From the NCBI GenBank assembly GCA_017305455.1, contig JAFKKO010000116.1, positions 1 through 64,000 of the forward strand: 64,000 nt of DNA, given 5' to 3'. The position numbers were made by a program, and so were the translations under genes. The notes beneath the pieces were generated by a model, which was not told the origin of the DNA, ran no database searches, and was given only the letters and a program-made list of their open reading frames with translations. How positions within the stretch are numbered: the stretch's first letter is position 1; every line of letters starts with the position of its first letter. This DNA is from Hyphomicrobiales bacterium. GTDB taxonomy: Bacteria; Pseudomonadota; Alphaproteobacteria; Rhizobiales; Xanthobacteraceae. Shown here in pieces: positions 36,674 through 46,467 of the stretch.

Positions 36674-36762
36674 GTCATTGCGAGGAGCGCATGTTCCGAA
36701 GCAATCCAGTCCTTGCTTGCGGACGGGGACGAAGGCTTTCTGGATTGCTTCGCGCGATGACG
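36674..36762. repeat. Palindromic repeat (GTCATTGCGAGG family)
   Basis: An element from GTCATTGCGAGGAGCGC and GAAGCAATCCAGT to CTGGATTGCTTCGCGCGATGACG fills the gap between yggS and the convergent transpeptidase gene. It is the last copy of any of these repeat families that I could find; none was seen from 36.8 to 64 kb. Confidence 0.8.
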
Positions 36763-36780
36763 TTGTGGCTTGCGAGAAGG

Positions 36781-37350
36781 TCAGCCGATCGAGATGCGGG
36801 TCGCCGGCCCGATGCGTTCGAGCAGGCGCAGCATCGCGGTTCTGGTCATGCCGACGCAGCCGGCGGTCGGCGCGAACGCCTCGCGCGCCAGATGAAGAAA
36901 AACGGCGCTGCCGCGTCCCGGAATCCGCGGGCGGGTGTTGTGGTCGATCTCGATGATGAAATCGTAGAGATGATCCTCGCGGGTCAGCCGGTCGCCGGCG
37001 GCGTCCGCGCCGAGTTTGATCGGCTGGTTGTAGTGACGCTGCGCCGGGTCCTCCGACCAGGCATCGTCCGGTCGGATCGGCTGCACCGGCAGGAAGGTGC
37101 GCGGCCGCGGGTGGCGATCCGCCCGCCACCACAGCCGCACCGGATGGAAGACCCCGCGCGGGGTGCCGCCGTCGCCTTCGCGTTTGTCGGTCCGGATGCC
37201 GCCTCGCCCCAGCGCCACCGGAATGATCCGAGGCCCGGCGAGCAGCCAGCCCTGCTGCGGCCGGCCGGCGGCGGCGCGGATCAGGATGGCGGACAGGGGC
37301 CGATCACGAGGTGTTGTCCGGTCAGGGCGGGAAGGAGAAGCGGGGGCCAT
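36781..37350 (-). CDS. YkuD-type L,D-transpeptidase family protein
   Basis: The YkuD fold makes L,D peptide cross-links in peptidoglycan or attaches proteins to it. The 189-residue protein ends with the catalytic signature: a His in FLHLAREAF and the nucleophile in GCVGMTR (Cys about 165). The N-terminal 20 residues are Pro/Arg-rich, and no clear signal peptide or membrane helix is visible, which is odd for an enzyme of the periplasm. A start further upstream was not found. It may be exported by another route, or the true N-terminus may be misread. Confidence 0.82.
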   Translation of the reverse strand: MAPASPSRPDRTTPRDRPLSAILIRAAAGRPQQGWLLAGPRIIPVALGRGGIRTDKREGDGGTPRGVFHPVRLWWRADRHPRPRTFLPVQPIRPDDAWSEDPAQRHYNQPIKLGADAAGDRLTREDHLYDFIIEIDHNTRPRIPGRGSAVFLHLAREAFAPTAGCVGMTRTAMLRLLERIGPATRISIG

Positions 37351-37480
37351 CGGCGGGGGGAACTCTTGCTTGCGCTTTTTCGTCCAAATGCTCTATTTCG
37401 CCATTGTCTTGCTGCACCAACGGTTCGACAAGTGTTTCGCAACGCTTTCGATTTCAGGCAGAAATTAAGGATTGGACGTA

Positions 37481-38167
37481 ATGGCCAACGCTCGCAAGAT
37501 CCTGATCGTGGACGACGACAACGATCTGCGCGACGCTCTGATGGAGCAATTGTCGCTTCATGAGGAGTTCGAACCGCTGGCTGCCGAAAACGGCGCCAAG
37601 GGAATGCTGGCCGCGAAAACCCATTCGCCGGATCTGGTGCTGATGGATGTCGGGCTGCCGGATACTGACGGCCGCGAAGCGGTGCGCAGCCTGCGCAAGA
37701 ACGGTTTCAAGGCGCCGATCATCATGCTGACCGGTCACGACACCGAATCGGACACCATCCTCGGTCTGGAATCCGGCGCCAATGATTACGTCGCCAAGCC
37801 ATTCCGTTTCGCGGTGCTGCTGGCGCGAATCCGCGCCCAGCTGCGCCAGCACGAGGCAAGCGAGGACGCGGTGTTCTCGGTCGGCCCCTACAGCTTCCGG
37901 CCCGGCTCCAAGATGCTGACCGGGGCGAACGCCAAGAAGGTCCGTCTCACCGAGAAGGAGACAGCGATCCTGCGCTTCCTCTATCGCGCCGGCCAGCAGC
38001 CGGTGACGCGGGAAACGCTGCTGCAGGAAGTGTGGGGCTACAATTCCGGCGTCACCACTCACACGCTGGAGACCCATATCTACCGGCTGCGCCAGAAGAT
38101 CGAGAAGGACGCCGCCGGCCCGGAAATCCTGGTGACCGAATCGGGCGGCTACAAGCTCGTCCCATGA
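37481..38167 (+). CDS. OmpR/PhoB-type response regulator
   Basis: A 228-residue two-domain regulator. The receiver (about 5-120) has acidic residues VDDDND, the phospho-acceptor Asp56 in LMDVGLPD, Thr in MLTGHD and Lys in VAKPFR. The C-terminal winged helix (about 130-228) has VRLTEKETAILRFLYRAG and THTLETHIYRLRQKIE. The overall look resembles CenR, an essential envelope regulator of other alphaproteobacteria, but I recall that only from motifs such as ILGLESGANDYV and cannot confirm it. No kinase gene is adjacent, so it is an orphan here. Confidence 0.92.
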   Translation: MANARKILIVDDDNDLRDALMEQLSLHEEFEPLAAENGAKGMLAAKTHSPDLVLMDVGLPDTDGREAVRSLRKNGFKAPIIMLTGHDTESDTILGLESGANDYVAKPFRFAVLLARIRAQLRQHEASEDAVFSVGPYSFRPGSKMLTGANAKKVRLTEKETAILRFLYRAGQQPVTRETLLQEVWGYNSGVTTHTLETHIYRLRQKIEKDAAGPEILVTESGGYKLVP

Positions 38168-38214
38168 TCCGTCCGCGCGAAAAATTAAGCGCGGCATGCT
38201 AGTCTCGCCAGACC

Positions 38215-38658
38215 ATGTCGATTGATGACGATATTACGTTGCTTGCGCGCGTCCCGGCGCTGAATCTGCTCGGGATGGCGGCGCTGCAGGTGCTCGCCAT
38301 CGGCGCAGAGCAGCGCGATCTCGGCCATGGCGACAAGCTGTTTCACTATGGCGACATCGCCGATGCCGGCTATGTGGTGCGGCGCGGCTCGTTCCGCATC
38401 ACCTCGGGCGAGGGCGAGCGCGAGATCATCGCCGGTCCGGGCGAACTGATCGGCGAGCTTGCGCTGATCGTCGAGATGCGCCGGCCGGCGACAGCGGTCG
38501 CGCTGGAGCCGTCAACCGTCGTGAGGGTATCGCGGACGCTGTATCAGCGCGTGCTGGAAAGCCATCCCGAGGCGGCGCGGCGGGTGCGCGACGATCTCGA
38601 GGCCCGCACCAACGCCGCGACTGCGGCGATCGCCCGCCTTGCCGCCAAGCTGAGCTGA
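38215..38658 (+). CDS. Stand-alone cyclic nucleotide-binding domain protein
   Basis: A 147-residue protein consisting of one cNMP-binding beta-roll (about 20-120) with FHYGDIADAGYVVRRGSFRI and GPGELIGELALI, which correspond to the nucleotide-binding cassette of Crp-like proteins. The cassette lacks the usual RPATAVA-type complete match only slightly (it reads RRPATAVAL), so binding of cAMP or cGMP is plausible. There is no helix-turn-helix after it, so it is not a DNA-binding Crp protein. It follows the response regulator by 47 bases on the same strand and may be cotranscribed. Partner unknown. Confidence 0.85.
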   Translation: MSIDDDITLLARVPALNLLGMAALQVLAIGAEQRDLGHGDKLFHYGDIADAGYVVRRGSFRITSGEGEREIIAGPGELIGELALIVEMRRPATAVALEPSTVVRVSRTLYQRVLESHPEAARRVRDDLEARTNAATAAIARLAAKLS

Positions 38659-38668
38659 ATTTCCGATC

Positions 38669-39484
38669 TTACAGATCGAACGTCGCCGTCACCGGCACAT
38701 GGTCGGAAGGCCGCTCCCAGCTCCGTGCGTCGCGCAGAATCTTGAAGTCGGTGATCTTGCCGCCGAGCGCCTGCGACGCCCAGATATGATCGAGCCGGCG
38801 GCCGCGATTGCCGACCGTCCAGTCGGCGGCGCGGTAGCTCCACCAGGTGTAGACCTTCTCGGATTCGGGAATCCGGTGCCGCGCGATGTCGATCCAGTCG
38901 CCTGAATTTCTTACAGCCAATAGCTTCTCGCATTCGATCGGCGTGTGCGACACCACGTTGAGAAGCTGCTTGTGCGACCAGACGTCGTGTTCGAGCGGCG
39001 CGACGTTGAGGTCGCCGACCAGGATGTGGCGGTCGCCGTTTCCGGGATGCAGCGGCGCGCAATCCCGCATCTCGTCGAGAAACGACAGCTTGTGCTCGAA
39101 TTTCGGATTGGCCACCGGATCGGGAATGTCGCCGCCCGCCGGCACGTAGAAATTATGCAGCACCAGCGGCGCGGCGAGTCCCGCCTTCTCGCCGAACGCC
39201 ACCGAGATGTGGCGCGAATCCACCTTGCCGCAGAAGGTTCGCACGTCGCTCGACTCGAACGGCAGCTTCGAGGCGATGGCGACGCCGTGATAGCCTTTCT
39301 GGCCGTTGATCGCGATGTGCTCATAGCCGAGCCGCTTCAGCCGCTTCAGCGGAAAGGCATCGTCGGGGCACTTGGTTTCCTGCAGGCACAGCACGTCCGG
39401 CCGCGCGCTTTTCAGGAATTTGGCGACAAGCTCGATGCGCAGGCGCACCGAATTGATGTTCCAGGTGGAGACGGAGAAACGCAT
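38669..39484 (-). CDS. xth: Exodeoxyribonuclease III
   Basis: ExoIII is the AP endonuclease and 3'-phosphodiesterase of base-excision repair. The 271-residue protein starts MRFSVSTWNINSVRLR (Asn for metal binding) and continues CLQETKCPDDAFP (catalytic Glu). It has LVGDLNVAPLEHD (Asp/Asn pair) and closes with RRLDHIWAS and RPSDHVPVTATFDL (catalytic Asp-His). It converges with the cyclic-nucleotide-binding gene, 10 bases apart. Confidence 0.96.
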   Translation of the reverse strand: MRFSVSTWNINSVRLRIELVAKFLKSARPDVLCLQETKCPDDAFPLKRLKRLGYEHIAINGQKGYHGVAIASKLPFESSDVRTFCGKVDSRHISVAFGEKAGLAAPLVLHNFYVPAGGDIPDPVANPKFEHKLSFLDEMRDCAPLHPGNGDRHILVGDLNVAPLEHDVWSHKQLLNVVSHTPIECEKLLAVRNSGDWIDIARHRIPESEKVYTWWSYRAADWTVGNRGRRLDHIWASQALGGKITDFKILRDARSWERPSDHVPVTATFDL

Positions 39485-39595
39485 TGCGATCCGAAGGCGT
39501 GACAGGCGCGGGTTTGGGTCGCCTGTGCATGAACTCGGGCGCGTTGTAGCGCGAAGGCCGCGGCCAAGTCGAGTTTGAAGATCGGTGTCCGGTGG

Positions 39596-40480
39596 CTAGT
39601 TGGAGCCGCCCTGGTAATTGGTGTAATCGATCTTGAACATGCCGGGATCGAGCTTCTTCGAGGTATCGAGATTGTAGACCGCGACGGTGGTGTCATAGCC
39701 CTGCGGATCGGTTACGGTCCATTGCTTGAGCTTGTTGTCCTTGGCGCCGACCATCAGCATCAGGCGGCTGGTGCCGACCATCGGCTGCTTTTCCTCGATG
39801 GTGACGCTGACATAGAGATCGTCGGCGGAAATCCCGACCACGTTGGTGTCCTTGAGCAGATCGATCCGGTCGGACAGCAGAAAGCGCAGCGGCGTCTGCG
39901 ACAGCGGGTAGACGTCCTGGGTGGCGAGCTTGCGGTCGCGCACGATCACGCTGGTGCCGTCGGCGACGATCGCGATCGGGCTCGGCGCGTCATATTCAAA
40001 ACGGATCTTGCCGGGTTTTTGCAGATACAGATCGCCGGTGGTGCGGCTGCCGTCCGGCCCGACCTGAACGAAGTTGCCGGAGACGTTCTGCAGCGACGAC
40101 AGATAGCTGCTGACTTTGCCGGCGAGCATGCGCTGGTTGGCGTCGAATGTCTGTGCGGGAGCCGAAGAGTTGCCGCCGAACAGGTTGCGCAGATCGGGAA
40201 TCAGCGGGTTCGGCGCAGGCTCGTTCCGGCGCGGCGCGGCTGCGACCGGTGCGGGCGGCATCGGCGGCGGCGCTTCGGATGTCGCGATGTCGCCGCGCGC
40301 CTTGGGCGCGGCTTTCGGCAGCGGCACGGTTTCCGCCAGCGCGGCGGAGGTCATCAGCATGACAGCGCCGACCGCGGCCGCAACGCGAAGCGCGGACCGT
40401 CCGGCGCGGCGCCGCGGGAACACATCAGGCAAGGGCAGGGAGCGCGAGCCGGAGGCTTGAATCTGAAGGTCTTTGCTCAA
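39596..40480 (-). CDS. lolA: Outer-membrane lipoprotein carrier protein LolA
   Basis: LolA carries lipoproteins across the periplasm to the outer membrane. The precursor has a signal sequence (RSALRVAAAVGAVMLMTSAALA, cleavage after ALA at about residue 49), then an Ala/Pro-rich linker (about 50-110) that is longer than in enterobacteria, and the LolA half-barrel (about 115-290) with GNFVQVGPDGSRTTGDLYL and KPGKIRFEYD. The start is uncertain: this reading begins with TTG, while a GTG at 40423 gives a compact signal peptide beginning FPRRRAG. It lies downstream of ftsK in the same direction, as is common. Confidence 0.92.
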   Translation of the reverse strand: MSKDLQIQASGSRSLPLPDVFPRRRAGRSALRVAAAVGAVMLMTSAALAETVPLPKAAPKARGDIATSEAPPPMPPAPVAAAPRRNEPAPNPLIPDLRNLFGGNSSAPAQTFDANQRMLAGKVSSYLSSLQNVSGNFVQVGPDGSRTTGDLYLQKPGKIRFEYDAPSPIAIVADGTSVIVRDRKLATQDVYPLSQTPLRFLLSDRIDLLKDTNVVGISADDLYVSVTIEEKQPMVGTSRLMLMVGAKDNKLKQWTVTDPQGYDTTVAVYNLDTSKKLDPGMFKIDYTNYQGGSN

Positions 40481-40612
40481 CGATCCGTCCTGCTGCGTCG
40501 ATTCTGAAAGGCCGGCTGTCCGGGCCGGCGCGGTGGCTGCATTATGCTGCTTCGGTTAGCCGCAAGCTATGGCGATTTCGCGGCCTGGCCGGCCGCTCGA
40601 TCGGGCGGCGGA

Positions 40613-43084
40613 TCAGAAGCGATCTTCCTCTTCGGGCACGAGAATTTCGCGTTTTCCGGCGTGATTCGGCTGGCCGACAATGCCTTCCTCCTCCATCCGC
40701 TCCATCAGTGTCGCCGCGCGGTTGTAGCCGATCTGCAGACGGCGCTGGATGTAGCTGGTCGAGGCCTTGCGGTCGCGTTTGACGATCGCCACCGCCTGGG
40801 CGAACAGGTCCGCCTCCGCGCCCTGCCCGGCCATGCCGGTGGCGTCGAACACTGCGCCGTCCTCGTCGGTCTCCTCTTCGGCGGTGACCGCCTCGAGATA
40901 TTCGGGGGAGCCTTGCGCCTTGAGATGGCGGACGATTTTCTCCACCTCCTCGTCGGAGACGAACGGGCCGTGGACGCGGCTGATGCGGCCGCCGCCCGCC
41001 ATGTAGAGCATGTCGCCCTGGCCGAGCAGTTGCTCGGCGCCCATCTCGCCGAGAATGGTGCGGCTGTCGATCTTCGATGTGACCTGGAAGGAGATGCGGG
41101 TCGGGAAGTTCGCCTTGATGGTGCCGGTGATGACGTCGACCGAGGGACGCTGGGTGGCGAGAATGACATGCAGGCCGGCGGCGCGCGCCATCTGCGCGAG
41201 GCGCTGCACCGCGCCTTCGATGTCCTTGCCGGCGACCATCATCAGATCGGCCATCTCGTCGACGATGATGACGATATAGGGCAGCGGCTCGAGTTCGAGT
41301 TTCTCTTCCTCGTAGATCGCCTTGCCGGTGTCCTTGTCGAAGCCGGTATGCACCGTGCGGGTCAGTTCCTCGCCCTTGGCTTTCGCTTCGGCGACGCGCG
41401 CGTTGTAGCCGTCGATGTTGCGCACGCCGAGCTTGGCCATGTTCTTGTAGCGCTGCTCCATCTCGCGCACCGCCCATTTCAGCGCGACTACGGCCTTTTT
41501 CGGATCGGTGACGACCGGCGTCAGCAGATGCGGAATGCCGTCATAGACCGAGAGTTCGAGCATCTTCGGATCGACCATGATCAGGCGGCACTGGTCCGGA
41601 CGCAGCCGGTAGACCAGCGACAGGATCATGGTGTTGATGGCGACCGATTTGCCCGAACCGGTGGTGCCGGCGATCAACAGATGCGGCATGCGGGCGAGAT
41701 CGACGATGGTGGATACGCCGCCGATGGTCTTGCCGAGGCACAGCGGCAGCTTGGCGTTCGACTCGGCGGCATCCTTGGACGCCAGCAGTTCGCGCAGATA
41801 GACCTTCTCGCGATGATGGTTCGGCAGTTCGATGCCGATGGCGTTGCGGCCCGGCACCACGGCGACGCGCGCCGAGATCGCGCTCATTGAACGGGCGATG
41901 TCGTCGGCAAGGCCGATCACGCGCGAGGACTTGATGCCGGGCGCGGGCTCGAGTTCGTACAGCGTGACGACCGGGCCGGGATGCGCGTCGGTGATCTCGC
42001 CGCGCACGCCGAAATCCTGCAGCACGCCTTCCAGCGCGCGCGAATTGGTCTCCAGTTCGTCCTTGCTCAGGGTCATGCGGTCCGAGGCTTTCGGTGCGGC
42101 AAGCACCGACAGCGGCGGCAGCACGAAAGCGCCCTTGCGCACGGACGGCTTGGCGGCGGCGCGCTTGCGCGGCGCCGGGCGAACCTCTTCCTCTTCTTCC
42201 TCCTCCTCGTCTTCGGCGTCTTCCTCGTCCTCGTAATCCTCTTCCTCCTCGTCGGTCTCGGGGACCAGCGAGGGGCTCGCGCGCGTCCCGAGATTGGGCT
42301 CGAGGCGATCGAAGGAGCGGGCGCGCGCGGTGTCGCTGCGGCCGACGGCGAGCGCGAACAGACCCACCAGCATCCGGCCGAGCCGCGCCTTCAGGCTCAA
42401 CGCCGCATGCACCAGCCAGCCCAGCGAAATCGAACGAGGGTCGCTGCCGTCCTCGTCGCGGACGTCATCGTCTTCGTCGTCGAGCGAAGCCGGCATGCGC
42501 TCGTCGATTTTTTCCTTCGAGCCTGCGCCGGTTGCGACGATGAAGGTCGCGATCATCGCCAGACCGAGCACGAGGCCCAGCACCAGACGATAAAGAAAGC
42601 CGGGCGGGCCGAACACCACGGCGGGCACGCGCACGATGGCGTCGCCGACCACGCCGCCAAGCCCGGTCGGCAGCGGCCAGGCCGCGCCGTGCGGCCAGCA
42701 ACTGGCGAAGCCCGCGGCAATCGCCGCGCACAGAATCCAGCAGCCGATGCGGATCGCCTCGCGATCGAAATGCCGATGGGTCAAAAGGCGCCAGCCCCAC
42801 ACCGCGATCGGCAGAATCACCATGATCGCGCCAAGGCCGAGAATCTGCATCAGCAGATCCGAGCCGATCGCGCCGGGCCAGCCCATGATATTCCTGATTC
42901 GCCCCGACGTAGCGTGGCTGAGGCTCGGATCCTGCACCGACCATGTCATCAACGCCGCGGCGCCGAGGCAGGACAGCGTCAGCACGCCGAGGCCGGCGAG
43001 CTCGCGCAGCCGCCGCATCAGCATCTCGCGAATGGGATCGGACATCTGCCCGACCAATGGAATGACTCGTTCGATCGATGCCAT
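40613..43084 (-). CDS. ftsK: DNA translocase FtsK
   Basis: FtsK couples cell division to chromosome segregation, pumping DNA towards dif for XerCD recombination. The 823-residue protein has about four membrane helices (residues 25-200) and a low-complexity linker with a strongly acidic stretch (about 273-301, nearly all Glu/Asp). The motor then shows Walker [17 protein letters not shown] and Walker [15 protein letters not shown], and the C-terminal gamma domain (about 755-823) is a winged helix with [17 protein letters not shown]. It is 7 bases after the aminotransferase gene and likely shares its transcript. Confidence 0.97.
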   Translation of the reverse strand: MASIERVIPLVGQMSDPIREMLMRRLRELAGLGVLTLSCLGAAALMTWSVQDPSLSHATSGRIRNIMGWPGAIGSDLLMQILGLGAIMVILPIAVWGWRLLTHRHFDREAIRIGCWILCAAIAAGFASCWPHGAAWPLPTGLGGVVGDAIVRVPAVVFGPPGFLYRLVLGLVLGLAMIATFIVATGAGSKEKIDERMPASLDDEDDDVRDEDGSDPRSISLGWLVHAALSLKARLGRMLVGLFALAVGRSDTARARSFDRLEPNLGTRASPSLVPETDEEEEDYEDEEDAEDEEEEEEEEVRPAPRKRAAAKPSVRKGAFVLPPLSVLAAPKASDRMTLSKDELETNSRALEGVLQDFGVRGEITDAHPGPVVTLYELEPAPGIKSSRVIGLADDIARSMSAISARVAVVPGRNAIGIELPNHHREKVYLRELLASKDAAESNAKLPLCLGKTIGGVSTIVDLARMPHLLIAGTTGSGKSVAINTMILSLVYRLRPDQCRLIMVDPKMLELSVYDGIPHLLTPVVTDPKKAVVALKWAVREMEQRYKNMAKLGVRNIDGYNARVAEAKAKGEELTRTVHTGFDKDTGKAIYEEEKLELEPLPYIVIIVDEMADLMMVAGKDIEGAVQRLAQMARAAGLHVILATQRPSVDVITGTIKANFPTRISFQVTSKIDSRTILGEMGAEQLLGQGDMLYMAGGGRISRVHGPFVSDEEVEKIVRHLKAQGSPEYLEAVTAEEETDEDGAVFDATGMAGQGAEADLFAQAVAIVKRDRKASTSYIQRRLQIGYNRAATLMERMEEEGIVGQPNHAGKREILVPEEEDRF

Positions 43085-43091
43085 GTCCCGC

Positions 43092-44330
43092 CTAGCCCCG
43101 CGGCTCGTTCAAGCTCTGCCCGTCAAGCACCTGCACCATGCGCTGCAGCGCTTCCGCCGTTGTTTCCTCGTCCTGCACCAGCGCGACGCGGATATAGCCC
43201 GCGCCCGGATTGCTGCCGTCCGCCTGCGGCCGCGCCAGATAACTGCCCGGCAGCACCCGCACCCCGCCTTCCCTGAACAGCTTCACGGTCGCGGCTTCAT
43301 CGCCGCCATGCTCGGACACATCGAGCCACATGCAGAAGCCACCGGCCGGTCGCTTGTAGCCGAAGCGCTCGCCGATGAACTGGTCGGCGAGATCGAACTT
43401 GATCTTGTAGAGACGGCGGTTCTCGTCGACATGCGCTTCGTCGTGATAGGCGGCGATCGCGACATGCTGCAGCGGCACCGGCACCTGCGGCGCGGCGACG
43501 TTGCGCAGCTCGTGAAAATGCGCGAGGAAATTCTTGTCGCCGGCAACGAAACCGACGCGCAGGCCCGGCAGGTTCGAGCGTTTCGACAGCGACTGGAAGG
43601 CGACGACATTGCTGAAATCCGCGCCGGCATTCTCCAGCATGCTGCCGGGCGCGCTGCGCGTGTAGATCTCCGAATAGCATTCGTCGCTGAACACGATGAA
43701 GCCGTAACGGTCGGCAAGCGCTTTGACGCGTCTGAAATAATCCGGCGAGGCCACCGCGCCCTGCGGGTTGGCCGGGGAGGCGAGATAGAACGCCACCGTG
43801 CGCGCCAGCAGCGCATCGTCGAGCGAATCGAGATCGGGCAGGAAGCCGTGCTCGCGCACGGTCGGCAGGAACACCGGCTCGCAGCCCGCCGCGCGGGCGC
43901 CGGCGGCATAGGCCGGATAGAACGGGTTCGGCAGCAGGATGGCGGGCGTGCCGGCGCGGGGCGCGACATAATTGGAGGCGGCGATGGCGGCGTAGAACAG
44001 TCCCTCGCGGCTGCCGTTCAGCGCCAGGATTTCGGTCTCCGGATCGAGCGCGCGCGGCAGCTTGTAGCGCCGCGTCATCCAGCCGGCGGCGGCCTCGCGG
44101 AACGGCGCGATGCCGCGCGACATCGGATAGCGGCCGAAATCGGCGGTGTATCTGGCCAGCACCTCGCCGACGAAGCTCGGGATGGGATGCTGCGGCTCGC
44201 CAAGTGACAGATTTATCAAGGGCTTGCCGGGCTGATAGGGCTTCAGCAGATCGGCCACGCGGGCAAAGGGCGAGCGCTCGCCGCGCGAGGATGCGGACGG
44301 TGCCGGGCGGAGGGAAGCGGTCGTGACCAT
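43092..44330 (-). CDS. PLP-dependent aminotransferase (DapC-like, class I/II)
   Basis: Probably N-succinyldiaminopimelate aminotransferase of lysine and peptidoglycan synthesis, judged from [15 protein letters not shown] and [13 protein letters not shown], which fit the DapC group. The 412-residue protein has LASPANPQG and the PLP Schiff-base lysine in [20 protein letters not shown]. Other class I activities cannot be excluded by eye. The start used is the ATG of MVTTASLRP; a GTG five codons upstream is possible. It lies directly upstream of ftsK. Confidence 0.85.
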   Translation of the reverse strand: MVTTASLRPAPSASSRGERSPFARVADLLKPYQPGKPLINLSLGEPQHPIPSFVGEVLARYTADFGRYPMSRGIAPFREAAAGWMTRRYKLPRALDPETEILALNGSREGLFYAAIAASNYVAPRAGTPAILLPNPFYPAYAAGARAAGCEPVFLPTVREHGFLPDLDSLDDALLARTVAFYLASPANPQGAVASPDYFRRVKALADRYGFIVFSDECYSEIYTRSAPGSMLENAGADFSNVVAFQSLSKRSNLPGLRVGFVAGDKNFLAHFHELRNVAAPQVPVPLQHVAIAAYHDEAHVDENRRLYKIKFDLADQFIGERFGYKRPAGGFCMWLDVSEHGGDEAATVKLFREGGVRVLPGSYLARPQADGSNPGAGYIRVALVQDEETTAEALQRMVQVLDGQSLNEPRG

Positions 44331-44478
44331 GCGTGGCGTCGGCACTTTGGAACAGAAGGGTGCGATCGTGGATCGCGCGACAAAGGGATCGGTTCACCAT
44401 AGGTATGGCGAGGTTAAGACCCGATTAACCAAGCCGTTTTTGGCCTGCCGGGTGCGAGGCGGGATTGCCGCCAAAGAG

Positions 44479-44508
44479 AAAGGCCCGCGGCTTGCGCCGC
44501 AGGCCTTT
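44479..44508 (-). terminator. Strong intrinsic terminator after amtB
   Basis: AAAGGCC and GGCCTTT (44479-44485, 44502-44508) enclose a second paired block GCGG/CCGC with a small loop. On the minus strand the stem is followed by TCTCTTTGG. It lies 46 bases after the amtB stop codon and probably ends the glnK-amtB transcript. Confidence 0.75.
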
Positions 44509-44553
44509 CAGACGACCGGACCGGAGCCGGGTGTTCCGCCCGGTCGCCATCCC

Positions 44554-45996
44554 TCACATGTTGTAGGCGCGCTCGGTGTGTTCGGTGAGATCGAGACCCT
44601 CGCGCTCGACTTCGACGCTGGCGCGCAGCCCGACGACGACATCGACCAGCTTGTAGAGCACCGCCGAGCCGATGCCCGAATAGAGCAGCGTCGTCGCCAC
44701 CGCCTTGCTCTGCGCCAGCATCTGGGTCGCCATGTCGTAATCGGCGATCTTGCCGGTGACGTAGTCCATCACGCCGCTGCCACCGAGCGCCGGATTGACC
44801 AGGATGCCGGTCGCCAGCGCGCCGAGGATGCCGCCGACACAATGCACGCCGAACACGTCGAGGCTGTCGTCATAGCCGAGCGCGTTTTTGAGCACGGTGC
44901 AGGCGAACAGGCAGACCACGCCGGCGAGAAGGCCGAGCACGATCGCGCCCATCGGACCGGAGAAGCCCGCCGCCGGCGTCACCGCGACGAGACCTGCGAC
45001 CGCGCCCGACAGCGCGCCGAGAAGCGAGGGATGGCCGCGCACGATCCATTCGGCGAACATCCACGACAGCGCCGCCGCCGCGGTGGCGAGGAAGGTGTTG
45101 GCCATCGCCAGCGCCGCGCCACCTGAAGCTTCCAGCGCCGAGCCGGCGTTGAAGCCGAACCAGCCGACCCAGAGCAGCGCCGCGCCGATCATGCTCATGG
45201 TCAGCGAATGCGGCGCCATCAGTTCGCGGCCATAGCCGGTGCGGCGGCCGACCAGGATCGCGCCGACCAGACCGGCGATGCCCGCATTGATGTGCACCAC
45301 GGTGCCGCCGGCGAAGTCGAGCGCGCCCCACAGGAAGATCTGGCCGCCATCGGCCATCACCTCGTCAAGCTTGGTCTGCGCGGCGGTCTTGGCTGCGCCG
45401 TCGCTTGCGGCCGCGAGCGCTTTCACCGCATCGCTGATTGCGTCGGGGCCGGCCCAGTACCAGACCATGTGCGCGATCGGAAAGTAGATCAGCGTCACCC
45501 ACAGCGGCACGAACAGCGCGACGGCGGCAAAGCGCATGCGCTCGGCGAAGGCGCCGACGATCAGCGCCGGCGTGATCGCGGCGAACGTCATCTGGAAGCA
45601 GAAATAGACCAGCTCCGAGATGTTGACGTCGACCGAGAAGGTGCCAGCCGCCGAGTCGGGCGTGATGCCGGCCATGAAGGCTTTGGCGAAGCCGCCGAGA
45701 TAGGCCGAACCGCCGGTGAAGGTCAGGCTGTAGCCGTACAGCGCCCAGATGATGCAGACGATGCAGACGGTGTAAAACACCTGCGCCAGCACCGAGAGCA
45801 TGTTCTTGGAGCGGACGAGACCGCCATAGAACAGCGCGAGACCCGGAATTGTCATCAACAGCACAAGGACCGTCGATGTCATCATCCAGGCATTATCGCC
45901 TTTGTTGATGCTGGGCGCGGCGAAGGCCGCGGTTGCGGGCAACAGGCCGAGTGCGAAGGCTGCCAGTCCCGCGCCGATGGGACGCTTGAACGTCAT
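44554..45996 (-). CDS. amtB: Ammonium transporter
   Basis: AmtB is the trimeric channel for ammonium uptake. The 480-residue precursor has a signal-like start ending AFAAPSINKGDNAW, then about eleven membrane helices. The twin pore histidines lie in GGTVVHINAGIAGLVG and FGVHCVGGILGALATG. A periplasmic loop rich in Ala/Lys (about 190-215) is larger than in E. coli. It follows glnK by 37 bases, the standard order, and is expected to be blocked by unmodified GlnK when nitrogen is plentiful. Confidence 0.97.
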   Translation of the reverse strand: MTFKRPIGAGLAAFALGLLPATAAFAAPSINKGDNAWMMTSTVLVLLMTIPGLALFYGGLVRSKNMLSVLAQVFYTVCIVCIIWALYGYSLTFTGGSAYLGGFAKAFMAGITPDSAAGTFSVDVNISELVYFCFQMTFAAITPALIVGAFAERMRFAAVALFVPLWVTLIYFPIAHMVWYWAGPDAISDAVKALAAASDGAAKTAAQTKLDEVMADGGQIFLWGALDFAGGTVVHINAGIAGLVGAILVGRRTGYGRELMAPHSLTMSMIGAALLWVGWFGFNAGSALEASGGAALAMANTFLATAAAALSWMFAEWIVRGHPSLLGALSGAVAGLVAVTPAAGFSGPMGAIVLGLLAGVVCLFACTVLKNALGYDDSLDVFGVHCVGGILGALATGILVNPALGGSGVMDYVTGKIADYDMATQMLAQSKAVATTLLYSGIGSAVLYKLVDVVVGLRASVEVEREGLDLTEHTERAYNM

Positions 45997-46033
45997 GGGG
46001 TGTACTCCTGATGGGATGAGGGTGAGCGCGAAA

Positions 46034-46372
46034 TCACAGCGCGTCGTCGTCGGTCTCGCCGGTGCGGATGCGCACGGCGTGGTCGAGGCCGATGACGAAA
46101 ATCTTGCCGTCGCCGATCTGGCCGGTTTTGGCCGCGCCGATGATGGCTTCGATGGTTTTATCGAGCTGGCTTGAGGCGACGGCGACCTCGAGCTTGATCT
46201 TGGGCAGGAAGCTCACCGCATATTCGGCGCCGCGATAGATTTCGGTGTGGCCTTTCTGCCGGCCGTAGCCCTTTACCTCCGTCACCGTGAGGCCGTGAAC
46301 GCCGATGGCGGTCAGGGCGTCGCGGACCTCTTCCAGCTTGAAGGGCTTGATGATGGCCATAACGATTTTCAT
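46034..46372 (-). CDS. glnK: Nitrogen regulatory PII protein GlnK
   Basis: GlnK senses nitrogen status through 2-oxoglutarate, ATP/ADP and uridylylation, and plugs AmtB. The 112-residue protein is the standard PII size; the T-loop GRQKGHTEIYRGAEY places the uridylylated Tyr at residue 51. The C-terminal signature KIFVIGLDHAVRIRTGE is present. The ATG giving MKIVMAI is chosen because 16 extra upstream residues are not PII-like. The gene precedes amtB and probably shares an NtrC-controlled promoter. Confidence 0.97.
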   Translation of the reverse strand: MKIVMAIIKPFKLEEVRDALTAIGVHGLTVTEVKGYGRQKGHTEIYRGAEYAVSFLPKIKLEVAVASSQLDKTIEAIIGAAKTGQIGDGKIFVIGLDHAVRIRTGETDDDAL

Positions 46373-46467
46373 GGGTTGTTCCCCGCTTCGGCCCGAGATG
46401 CCGGGCCGCTTTCGACTCAAGGCCGCCGCGCGAAGACACTTCGCGAGATGTCAGCCGTGTTCGGAGA

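Noticed and set aside
40147-40460. Plus-strand frames opposite the lolA N-terminus
   Set aside because: They fall over the low-complexity linker and have no support beyond length.
44323-45126. Plus-strand reading frame opposite amtB
   Set aside because: It is the antisense of the amtB membrane protein and is rich in His, Arg and Asp, as expected for a shadow.
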